Source: Tribonema minus (taxonomy: Eukaryota > Sar > Xanthophyceae > Tribonematales > Tribonemataceae). Taken from it: a DNA stretch of 64,000 bases. Made by a program: the position numbers and the translations under genes. Below, in pieces: positions 23,901 to 34,900 of the stretch. The stretch is from NCBI GenBank assembly GCA_017506865.1, contig JAFCMP010000526.1:434001-498000 (forward strand). The letters run 5' to 3'. The notes below the pieces were generated by a model. The model searched no databases and was not told the DNA's origin. It was given only the letters and a program-made list of their open reading frames with translations. Positions within the stretch are counted from its first letter, which is position 1, and each line of letters starts with the position of its first letter.

Positions 23901-26900
23901 ACCACTTTCGCAAAGTCTGCTCTGCGCATCATGCTATGCAGACCACACTGTGGCATAACATTGTGCATTTTTAAAACCGTTGACCCTGTCAGCGTTCAAA
24001 GTTTGCTGCTGCATTTTAACATGATGTTGAGATTATTAGGTGAAGGTACCTGTGTCGAAGTGGGTGAGGACTCCATGATGAGCACTGAGACTTTTCAAAC
24101 TTCAATTCGGTTCTGAACTTCCCGAGTTGGGCAAAAGTTCGCAGCAGTTGAGGTTTACGTTCAAGGCCAAGTTCAACATGGGATATCTCAAGATCCTGAG
24201 TGTAGGAAAAAAAATCATTTTGCTACTGTAATATTATAAATTTATTTCTAGGCGTGAAAATCGCACCAATCATCACAATTGAGCAGGAGACTCAGTCCAG
24301 AGTCCATTTGAATTGAATCTCACCGACGGGTTCACACCTGGACCAGGTCCAGCCTGAGTCAGTGAGGTCCTGTGGGTCCTCACTGAGAAGCCCTAGGCCC
24401 CTCTTTTTGCTAACATCATGACACCATGTATAAGTACTATCACTGGCAGTTACTGTACTTCAAGTCTTAGTCTTCAAGAAGTTGTCGTATCACTCCGTCA
24501 GGCTGACTCTGAGTCATCGGATGTGGCGCTTGACACACAGTGTCACCGTGCCACAGTGACTCTGCATATCTGCTGCAATTGACATTGCCTCAGAGTCTGA
24601 GTCAGTGAATGAGCAGCACCACCGCAAAGGTCATGGCAGCGGCTGGCCCAGCCTCGAGGGACTCCGGCGGACACCGGATTCCGATGAGTCACCCCAAACC
24701 TAGGCTTAGGATTTCATGAAGAGGTCAGATTCTGAAGTATCAAAGCTGCAGCCATGGCACTGTGACCGTCAATGCAGACTGAGTGCTGACAATCAAGGTG
24801 TCACTGACTCCTGGATCAGCTGGTGAATAGGTGTGAATTGCGAAAAACGGGACCTGAATTCTAATCGCCGACGGGTCGGACCCACAGAGCCCCGGGGTGA
24901 ACTCTGCAAATGGACTTCTCTCAACTGTGATGACGTGGGTGTAATAGTCATGCCTGTAAATAAATAAGTAGAACAAAGATTTTTAGAAAAGTTTTTTTTT
25001 CTACGCTCAGGATCTTGAGATCTACCACGTTGAACCTGGACTTGAAATTTAACCTCAACTGTGAACTTTGGGCCAAGTACAGAAGTTCAACTTTAAATTA
25101 AAGTCTGAAAGGTGCTAAGTGCTGATCATGGTATCCTAACCAGCTTCAACGCTGGTCCCTCAAGGCTTCACCCAGTAACTTTGACATCATGTTGAAATTC
25201 AGCAGCGACTGCTGGCAGGGTGCAACCAGACTTCGCCAATTTGAAAGTGCCACTGGTTTGATGCTGGGTCCCGTTTTCCCAATTCAGGTCCCATTTTTTG
25301 CAATTCAATCCTGAATGTCAAAATACGGCCTACTAGTACTAATTGTATGAAAACTTTTGAACAGTTACTATATACAGTCCGAGGGCCTGGCCTGAAGCAT
25401 TTTGAAACAACTTCAGTTGGACTTAAGTTCCTCAACTCGAACTTGAAGGCGCTTCAGGTTCAGCAAGTTGAGCAAGTTGGAGCTGAACACACTCAGTGGC
25501 AGACTGACCCAGAGTCTGGCAGTCACTCCTAGTAGGACTTTTGAATCAATGACATTCGGAATTAGAATTTGGCCTGCCTGTGCCAGCAGTGCGGGCCGGG
25601 TCATTGCCGCAGTCACCGTGTGAGTCAGACGGTCACCGTGTCACATACAGTGATGTATCACTGCAGTAACCAGGCTGAGCGCGCGGGGCATTGCCAAGCT
25701 TCCGAATCGTTCAACGTGCACGTTCAACGTGGAGTTGGCTCACTCAGTCTGATAGGTTCATCATAATGTCAAACTTCAAGGACCCGACGGGGGTCTTCAA
25801 AACTACTTGATGTTCCGGAGTCCGAACAGCCTTAAAGTTTGACTCAGAGTTCTAAATCAACTTCAAGAAGTTCAATCGACTTGCATTCACTACCGGTAGT
25901 ACCGTACCGTCTGAGGCTGTAAGTTAAACTCCTAGTTCAATCATTACTTGAAGCTGTTACAGTAGCCGGGCCGCAGCGGCTGCGGTACTGGCTACTACTA
26001 GTAATAGTATTAGGTCCATGTCGCCGCATGGATTGGTTCAAAACCCGCTCGTCATCCGATTCACATCTGCACTACGCGCATTCAAGCGCGCTGTCACTAG
26101 CTGCTGAACCCGGGCTCTGTGTTGGCCCGGGGCTGTTGGCTGGAGCTGGCCTACCGAACACCGTGACGTGAGACGTCTGTCTACCTTTCCAATACTGAAC
26201 ACCCAATGGCATGCCTCGAACGCTAAAAGCTTGCACACAGAAGTCTTCTTGACTAGTGGATACCCTGGTACTGTTTGACTCGTGGCCAATTGCTGCAGCT
26301 GCTGCTGCAGCGGCGACCACGGTTATTGGTGGAAGGCACTTGCGGCTAGCCATCCCTTGTCACCTAGAGCTCTACGATCATCTTTTGGTTCGTTTTCATT
26401 AGGTAATCATCATGAACAGCCATGATCAGTGAATCAGTTACTACCTAGTAGGCCTCATGTTGCTATAGTACCATGTAACAGGACTAAGTCTTGATGATCT
26501 TGGGGCTGACGCGCGTCGCCATGATGGCTAAACTTCAACCTAAAGTTGCCTCCTGACCTTCCAACTTGAATGAGTCAGAAGTTCAAGAAGTTCGATCATC
26601 AAATAAACGGCCATCTGCTTTGAATTCACTTAATTGAAGTTCAAGTTCAACAAGGTGAGGCCCGTGGCATGACGTAACGGTCGTGCCACAATGCCACCCA
26701 ACGGCGTTTCTGTAGCAGTAGATCTTCTAATGAACATCTATGATAGTATTACCATGGCGTTGGTGTGTCTTACTTGTCAACTTGAAGACTTTAAAGTTTT
26801 AAGTCTTGTACATTGAATTTCAACAAGTTGGCCAGACTGAGTCTCATAGCCTTCAACTTCAAGTTGTCCGGATTACTTTGATGTTATAGGCGAGGGACCC

Positions 26901-28444
26901 TTCAGGGCGCGAGCCTTCTTAAGTATTTCGGCGCGCGCGCGATTCTCCACCGTGACACTAACGATGCATCTGGGCGTGCTAATTTTTGCGGTGCCGGGTA
27001 TGCGTACGTGCGTACCGCTACAACGCCTGAGGTTACCGTTCACCAATCAGCGCGCTGGGGTCGAGTTGCCGCTCCCAGCGGGAACACCCTTGAAGCCTCG
27101 AGCTTATTATGGCGCTGGCTCTCCAGCGCATGAGGCGTTGCTGCACAGGCGGCTCTGAGCGCGCGCAGCGTATCGACGCTTGGCACATGGCACAGGCAGC
27201 CTCTGAGTCAGGCTCAAGCCTGCGGCCACGCTTCAAGTTCACGGCCTGCAGGGCGCTCTCATCATGTCCCCACTTTTCGCTCCTCAGGAAGTGAAGTTGT
27301 GCGTAACGGCTTTGAAGTTGCTGCGGAAGTAAACTTCCTGCAGAGGTGGTGTTGGATGTGTTTGACGTACTACTAGTAGAAATAACGCCGTCTCACAGGA
27401 ACTTCAAGGCACTGCCAGAAACCATGCTCGCAATGTGTACGTACTACCTCAATGCCCGCAGGTTCGACGCAAAGCAGCATTTGACGCACGTTCCACACCC
27501 TTGCCGCAGTGAAACCTTTGCTGAGGTGGGAGCGATGATCTCTACCCACTTTGAGCGCAGCTTGCACCTTGCTAGCCTCCTCCGAGTCTACACTATCCAT
27601 CATGATGTCATAGATGGGTATGGGTCCCTCGCCCGGGCCCCTACCTCCGGAGGATTAAGGGAGGGCCTTCCTTGTTCACTCAATGACAAACTTTTAAGTC
27701 GAAACTGCAAGACGGTAGTGTCGGCATTTCAAAGTTATTCTAATTAATTTGAAAGAATCTCAGACTCAGTCTGATAGGATGATCACTGAGTCTCGTTGTG
27801 AGTGACGCGTCACAATTGTTGGAAGAGGTCAGGCATCATAAGGCTACACGTGACTGCCGAGTTGATTATAAACAGAGTGAGGGAAAATTTGTTGTCGTAC
27901 GTGTAGAATCACTCTCACCTGGTCCAGCAATGTATGAGGTGACTCAAGTCAGACTCAGATTTTGAAACTTCAAGTTTATGGCCGCACCAATTTTCCAGCC
28001 ATAGGCCAGCGCGCATGGCATATCGCGTAGCGTTGACAACAGCAGAGTCACTGTGACTGACGTGACTGTTTGACGGAAACGAGCTTTTTGCTGCACCCTC
28101 AGCTACAGACTGATATTCAATTTCAAGTTGATTGAGTGACCGTCCCGTGGGGCGCTAGACCCTTGGTCGGCTCTGACCCGGGCCGAGTCGGACGCTGGTG
28201 GTCAAGACCGCGACCTGCTGTGAAGCCAGCAGTCACGGTGACCGTGCAGAGCGCGCGCAGTCATGCTGAAACTGCCAAAGCTACAGCCGTGGCGCTGTTC
28301 AAAAATTTTAAAGTGGGAGGCCATGAGTGAGTGTGAGTCTGAAATTTCAGCGATGCAGCGTTCGCTCACCTGAAAGGCGTCTGGCTCAGACGCGTAGACA
28401 GCGATCGCCGCCACCAGCAGCAGCAGCAGGTGCGCCATCTGCAT
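14904..28444 (-). CDS. Leishmanolysin-like (peptidase M8) metalloprotease B, secreted, 10 exons
   Basis: Exons in reading order: 28444-28370, 23657-23586, 22907-22846, 21110-20815, 19797-19624, 19030-18878, 17979-17936, 17260-17169, 16473-16446, 15038-14904. They join in frame to 376 residues. A hydrophobic signal peptide (MAHLLLLLVAAIAVYA) is followed by a basic PTRK-rich linker, then YNIVLKF, VDDLVIAA and VLAYSGPVYVRG. The zinc site is complete: HEMGHILG (His220, Glu221, His224) and, 65 residues on, His289 in HWDE, followed by the Met-turn NELMTG. That order and spacing match leishmanolysin-type M8 peptidases. The protein ends ALQDLGYK and a VDYTMADAF tail with one Cys. All nine introns share position and phase with gene A, and the exons of 62, 44, 92 and 28 bases are identical in length. 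Secreted zinc endopeptidase is inferred; substrate unknown. The exon 2 acceptor is uncertain. Confidence 0.87.
15039..15590 (-). repeat. Tandem repeats in the last intron of peptidase B
   Basis: On the + strand a unit of about 27-40 bases, gcagcgctcag(g/c)caggtga, recurs at least eight times, interspersed with G tracts (near 15129-15138 and 15487-15504). On the coding strand this reads as repeated tcacctg...ctgagcgctgctgcc next to the acceptor of the final exon. Confidence 0.7.
19450..19623 (-). repeat. Donor-side copy of the HExxH exon end, peptidase B intron 5
   Basis: Just downstream (coding sense) of the real exon 5 donor, bases 19545-19470 contain a decayed copy that still reads like VIVHEMGHVLSE before a gtgagcg. 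It is the same kind of echo, from the same exon, as in peptidase A, but the two sets sit at different distances and are not alignable beyond the exon part. Confidence 0.7.
19798..20060 (-). repeat. Acceptor-side copies of exon 5 start, peptidase B intron 4
   Basis: The segment ggggtgccgtctgcggcgga (+ strand), which is the acceptor plus first codons of exon 5 on the coding strand, recurs at about 19925 and 19998, with a partial copy near 19870. Each is followed by gcggagcgttgtcacac and a gactgagc(a/g)ctgatgca block. Repeat period is about 55-75 bases. Confidence 0.8.
23848..25322. repeat. Long inverted repeat (foldback element) in peptidase B intron 1
   Basis: Two imperfect arms of roughly 450-480 bases, about 23848-24330 and 24845-25322, are reverse complements around a spacer of about 500 bases. 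Anchors: acctgaattgggaaaac at 23869 matches the complement of gttttcccaattcaggt at 25272; a stretch at 24145-24222 including tctcaagatcctgag matches the complement of ctcaggatcttgaga at 25007. The region is much less GC-rich than the genes. It could be a MITE-like or foldback transposon or a hairpin RNA source. No transposase frame is visible. Confidence 0.75.
26358..26401 (+). repeat. Dispersed repeat copy 1
   Basis: A 40-base stretch starting tcacctagagctctacgat and ending ggttcgttttcat recurs at 58742-58780 in an intron of the histidine kinase gene, in the same orientation with a few differences. It probably marks a dispersed mobile or repeat family. Confidence 0.6.
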
Positions 28445-28914
28445 GGTTTTCTGTTAGTATGCCGGCTAGAAATGAAGTTTAAAAAAAAAAAAAGTTTTTT
28501 CTTTAGTCCGAATTTCAGCGAACTACAAGGACGGTATGTATTCCCATATACTGGTACTGGAAGGTGATCAGCGCTAGATTGCATCAATGGTCATCACGAG
28601 GTGGTGTGCGTCATGGAAGCATAGTTAAAGGTGCTCAAACACAACATGCATACCATCCCTGGGCCAGTAAATTAAATCAATGACATGACGATGACTTTAA
28701 GGAGCTTGTGCCTTACACAGCCAGACATATGCTGGCTGATCCCGGACCAGGCCCGACGACGCGCTTGCAAATCGTGTTGCCCATGCATGCGTGCAGGCCG
28801 CTCTCGCATTGTTTGAAATAGGGTGCTGTGAGGCATGCCACGTGCTGGCCTGTGACTCTCCAACCTCAAGTGTTTTCCAGACCATTTTTGAGTTCCTGCG
28901 TGTTTGTGCAATCG
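28445..28914. other. Divergent intergenic region (promoters of peptidase B and the PPR gene)
   Basis: This 470-base gap lies between the start codons of peptidase B (-) and the PPR gene (+), so it should hold both promoters. It contains an A13 tract with flanking T run (28480-28502) close to the B start. No TATA box of convincing position was found. The PPR frame is open upstream of its ATG to about 28828 without a further ATG. Confidence 0.4.
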
Positions 28915-31900
28915 ATGGCCGCATCGTGGGGCATGGGGGCGAAGGCGTCTCTTACGGTGCTGTCTGAAGGCGTCCCGCCAGGCCGTGTCAGCTTCGTTGC
29001 CCAACATTCGTGGACGCTGAGTCAACACTGCCAACACCGCTCACAACTCTCGATGCTTGCGCACAGAGACAACGTGACTGGTTTCAGAGGTACCAGGACA
29101 GCAGCAGCAGCTGCTGCAGTAACGGTAGTACCTTCTGCTGCAGGGAATACGTCTGATGCCGACGGCGACGGTCCATTCCCGAACCCACGTGACAAACAAT
29201 CTCGCGAACCTGCCATCAGCAGAGCGCCTGCATCACGCAGACCACATATTGACAGCCGTCGTAGACCGACCCAGCAGCAGAACGATCAGCATGACAGGCG
29301 TTCCAGGCCTGCACAGGGCGTGCCGGGCAAGGTGCGACGCAGGCCCCGCCCTCCTAACAGCAGGCATGACAACCTCATCGACAGCGCCGTGTTGGAGCGG
29401 CAGAAGACCCTGCTGAGGGAGCTTAATGCCCTGGGGCGGCAAGGCCGATGGAGCGAGGCGCTGGCGCGATTGGACGCTGCTCGGGGAGCGGAAGACCCTA
29501 TACCCATGAACGCGTACATCTTCGGGGCGGCCATTTCGGCGCTGGCACGGAGCCGAAAGTGGCAACAAGCGTTGGGAGTGCTTGAGACGATGCGCGAGGC
29601 TGGCGTGCGACCCGACACAGTGTGAGTGGTTGCGCCTGCGCTGCTGACAGTGCTGGACCCGATGCACTCCCGCATCATTGAACGAATCTTCAACTTCCTG
29701 CCATGTAAAGCGCGAATGCGGTCTTGCAATGTCCGACCCCTGTCCGCGTCACGGCGCGCCACGAACCGATCGAAACGGCGCAGCTGCGCACAACCGCAGC
29801 AGCGACGCCGCAACACCATCCCGCACGTTTCCACGCTGACCGTCGCGGCGACACCGCTGCGGATGCACCGCTGCAGCAGCGCAGCCCCAGTAGCTCAGCC
29901 CTACCACACCCCTGTGACAGCCTCTCCCTGTTGTTCGCCCGCCGCCCTCACAGGTGCCTGAACGCGGCGATCGCGGCGTGCGCCAGCGCCGGCGCGTGGT
30001 CCGAGGCGCGGCACCTGCTGAGCGCTGCTTTCGCGGCGGCGGGCGCGCAGCCCGACGTCGTCTCGTACAACAGCTGCATCAGCGCGGCGGCGCGCGCTGC
30101 GCAGGGCGGCGTCGCGGTGGACCTGCTGGCGGAGATGCGCGCGCGCGGCCTGGCGCCGGACGCGCTGACGTTCAACTCGGGTGAGCGCTGCTGCTGACTG
30201 AGCGATCATGACTGCTGCGCGATTGCATGGTTGGCTGTTGGGGGAGTCGCAGCAGCGTTGGCAGCGGCGGCGCGGAGGTCGTTCAGTGCGCGCGCGCGTA
30301 CGCCGCCGGTGGCTGTGTACCTTGGTATGTGCGCACCTTGAGCGGCACTGCCAGGTGTTGGAAGTACGGTTGGCTGACGCCACAGCGTCTTCTTCACACA
30401 CGCATGGAACGCATGGGAACCAGAGCCACCACACAGCTGACGTCTCGTACAGTGCGGATGGCGTTCTACGACAGCACTGGCGGCGCGCGCTGCGTCACCT
30501 CAACAGTGGGCGCTGTGAGCAGCTGTTCTCATGCACGTGCTCAGTGGCGTGACATTGCCGCTGTTGACACTGAGGCGACCATTGCATTTGCATCGTGGAG
30601 CCTCAATTCTGTGTTGCTCAGTGGCGTGACATTGCCGCTGTTGACACTGAGGCGACCATTGCATTTGTATCGTGGAGCCTCAATTCTGTGTTGCAGAGCC
30701 TTTAATGTTCTGTAGTGTAGTGCCTCAGCACGCCTCCCTCCAGGGGACCGATTGCATTTGCGGTTGCCCGTCCTGGGGCCCGCGTCGGGCCCTTCAGAGC
30801 AAATATTGTTGACGCTTCTGAGCAGTTCGCGCTTTTGACTTGAAGTTTGAGGCGGCAGTGCACCCCCCTGTGCGTCCATCGCGACCCCGCCGTCAACTAC
30901 ATTCGAACAGCGTGAGCTGACACACACATCCCTCCGCTTCCCCCCGCCCCCCCCCCTTCCAACCCTACCCCTAACCCTATTTCTCTAAACCCTAACCCTT
31001 ACTCTATCCCTTACCCCCCCCCCCCCCTCTCTTGCGCACCTGGCAGTCATCGACGCTCAGGGCAAGGCGGGCCAGTGGCAGGCCGCGCTGCACACGCTCA
31101 ACTCAATGGCCGACTGCGGCGTATCCCCGGACGCCTACAGTTACACGACGGCGGCGGCGGCGGCGGTGAAGGCGCGTGAGTACGGCGCCGTGGCGGGGCT
31201 GTGGAGCGCTGCTGCGAGAGCGGGGGTGGCGCCTGACAAGCGCTTCCTGGGGCTGACCGTGACGTCGATGATACAGTCGGGGCAGGCGGCGGAGGCGGTG
31301 CAGCTGATGCAGTCAGGTGTGTGTGCAGCACTTGCAAGATGGCGGTGGTGGGCTGAGGCGCTGCGTCTCGCGGCTCTTGTTGTAAGAGTAGTACAGAGGA
31401 CAGGGAGCGCGCTGGGCTTCAAATGTGAGGCTCATAGGCTGCGCAAGCTGGGTCCTGGGGCTGACGGTCGCGTCGATGCGCAGCCGGGGCAGGCGGCAGA
31501 GGCAGCGCAGCTGCTACAGTGAGATGTGTTGTCGTAGCTTGCGGTAGTTGTGCGGAGGTGCTACCTCTTGCAGCTACCATAGTCATTCCTGTGAGTGCCT
31601 GCCATGTGCGAGGTGATTTGCTGCCGTTGTGTACAGTTGAAGTTGAGCTTGTGCACGTCACTGTTCAGGTTGGAAGGCTCGCGCACAATTGCACGGTAGA
31701 CATGCGCGGCGCTCATCATCCATGCTGTGTCCCGTAACCGCACAGCACCTGCGCCTTACTTGCAGCCATGTACACAAGATGAAGGCGCAATCGGAGTGCC
31801 CATCATGGCATGAATGACACGGCAGCGAATGATCACTGCGGTGCTGCCTTTGCGGCCGGCGCAGAGAGTTTGTCAGCCTGAGACTGTGCTCACGTGCTGC

Positions 31901-34900
31901 ACTATTACAGCACGGCAAAGACTGGCCATTTGCATTACATACATCCTAACCCTGACCTCAACCTTCAGCCCCGGAACTGCGGCACACTGGCGCCCTTGCC
32001 ACTGCCCATCAGTGATGCACGCGGCAGTTGAATCCTGTTGGCACATCATTGGTGAAGTACTGGTTGAACACACAAGAAAATAATCTTCGTACTTGTGCCA
32101 TACAATGTGCCATGCTGGCAGATGCGTTGCAACACATGTGTCCCATGGACTTCAGCCAGCACTTTGTGAGACGACAAAGTGTGCGCCAGCTCGGTCAAGC
32201 CCGTGTGCATCTGTAGTTGACACAGGGAAGATGGCGGGGTCTTGCGCGCGCATGGCTACGGTGCCTACCTGCACATGGGGATGTACATATTCACTTGGTA
32301 TGTATGTCATTTCAAGGGTGTATATACATACCCTTATGAGTTACGTGGGTAGGTGTGCATACCTGCACATGGGTGTATGCTTGTGCCCTCACATGAGAAA
32401 CCGCGCTCACCCGCGCCGCCGCTTCCGCCGCCACCGCTGCCGCCGCTGCCGCCGCAGACCTCGTTCGCCACATGGCCGGCGTGGACGCGCTCGTCTACGA
32501 GAAGGCCATCGCGGCGTGCATCGACGGCGGCGAGTGGCGCGGAGCGCTGGCGCTGCTGGGGGCAGCGCTCGGCGACCGGCGCGTCGCGCGCGTGACGCCG
32601 CCGTGCTTCGACGCGGCCATCGCCGCGTGCGGCCGCGGCGGGGAGTGGGAGGCGGCGCTGTCGCTGCTGAGGCGCGTGACGGATGGGCAGGTATGTAGTT
32701 GGGTACTGTGTGAAGGGTATGTGTGTATCGGGCCGCAGGGGGGGAGTGGGAGGCGGCGCTGTCGCTGCTGAGGCGTGGTGACGGATGGGCAGGTATGTAC
32801 GTAGTTGGATTGTGAGGGGTATGTGTGTATCGGGCCGCAGGGGGGAGTGGGAGGTGCGGCGTTGTCGCTGCTGAGGCGTGGTGACGGATGGGCAGGTATG
32901 TAGGTGATATGTATTGGGCATAGCGCTGGGGACTGGGCAGGGCTGGGGCAGGGGGTTGGTGCGCGCAAAAGAGCGTCGTGAGGGCAGCGGTGTTGTCGAC
33001 GAGTCAGGTGACGGGTGGGCAGGTATGTATAAAGCAGGGGGTGTAGGGTATTGCACGGCAGGTTTGTATAGACCAGGGGGTATCGGGTATCCGCATGGGA
33101 CGTATATGCATAAATCAGGGGGTATAAGATATAGAACAGGATGTATGTATAATCCAGGGGGTACTTAAATATGACCGACGTTCGCACGTTGCAGATGTTC
33201 AAACAGATGTTCAAACAGGTGCCCGAGCGAGCCGCGGGAACCGCAGGCAGCCGGTGGCGCTGGAGAACCTAAGAGGAGTAGGATCGCGCGCTTCTCCCCA
33301 TACGCTCTCATAGCTTGACACACATTGCCAGGTTAAGCAGTCCTACTCCTCTTAGGTTCTCCAGCGCCACCGGCTGCCTGCGGCTCCACAGGCTCGCCCG
33401 GGGCACCTGTTTGAGCATCGGCAACATGCGCACATCGGGCATATCTGGGTGGCGAGGCAAAGCGCTGCACGTCGGTCCACGCGCGCGTCGCCACCTCCGC
33501 ATCTTGTTTGAGCGTTATCTCCGGACTTGTGCTCATACGCCGCTGCCGAGAGGAGGGTCTCCACGCATTGCACTCTACGCGACCTGTCAGCGCTCGACGA
33601 CGCTCTAGTGGGGGCTTCATCGAAGCAATCTTTGCAGTGAGAAGCGCCCTGCATTCCCCGGCGTGCGTGCGCGCGGCCTGCAACGGCCTTCGGTGGCCCA
33701 GCGCGCGTTCATTGGCGGGTGCGCCTGTTACGCCGCGCTCTGTCGGCGAGCCCGAGGCGGAGGTATTATCACTCCCCTGAGACCAGCAACGGGTTCGCTG
33801 GGGCATCTGCGTCGCGGCAATCAACTTCAAGTGTGGGTTTCAGCCATCACACGGCCGCAGGCAGCCCGAGTGCCCCGAAAACTGACATCTCAATGGGGGA
33901 TGCTGAGCCCCCCTAGTTGACCTTGAACCCCCCCCCTCCCATTTTCCCCTCTCGCACAGGCTGGTTTCCCCGCCACCAAGGTTACGTACACGGCAGCAAT
34001 CAACGCATGCGGCGCGAATGGGCAGGCCGACCTTGCCCTGGAGCTGCTAGAAGAGATGATGCGTTCGAATGTGCGGCCCGACACTATTGCATTCAGGTGA
34101 GCTGCTTCGTGTCCAGAAACACACTGTCGAGTGCGTTGAGCTTACACAACTCATATACCTGCAGTTTGTCGTCTGCTGACTGCGCCTCATTGATTCATGA
34201 ATTCACGATGATATTGACGACACCTGGGTTAAGGTCAGGTTCAGTGTCCGGACGAAGACTAGTGTTACGGTTAGGGTTAGGGTTAGAGTGCGCCGCAGCA
34301 TGTGCGCACTTCAAGTCCGTCGTCATGCACAACGGATGCGACCGCCGCCCCGACGTACACGATATAACATTGCGTGCGGACGCCTAAACACGCAACAATG
34401 GAGCAACGCGCGCGCGCCGTCGCTGCTGCCACCGCACTCCCGACGTCTCGCACACGCCGTGCGGTATGCGTACCCGGAATCGCGCTCCATCCCGACACCC
34501 GCGTTGCCGCGCGTAGCCACACAGATCCTCATGGCGCTTCGAGGTGCACATGCACACCAAACCTAACCCTAACCCTAACCCTAAGCAGCGGCCGCCGCGT
34601 GCTTTACGCGCCGCCCTAGTGCTCCCTCTATACCTCCCCCTCGATCTCAATTGCATCTGACCCGCAACGTCGCCGCGACCGCAGTCGGCGTCGCGCGCAG
34701 CGCCGCCATGGATGCCTGGGCGCGCTGCGCACGGCGGTAAACTTCACCCCTACTTCACTCCGTGACACTGCAACCATCCTCGCCGCCCACGTGCCGCCGA
34801 GCCTAACTGCCAGCCTATGCTTGCCCTCTGCGCCTGCGTCGCACCCCGCGCCGCGCGTATCGGAAAATTCACCCGTTACCCCAACCGCGCCACCACATGA

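Noticed and set aside
28828..28914. PPR start at 28828
   Set aside because: That position is GTG; the first in-frame ATG is 28915, which I used.
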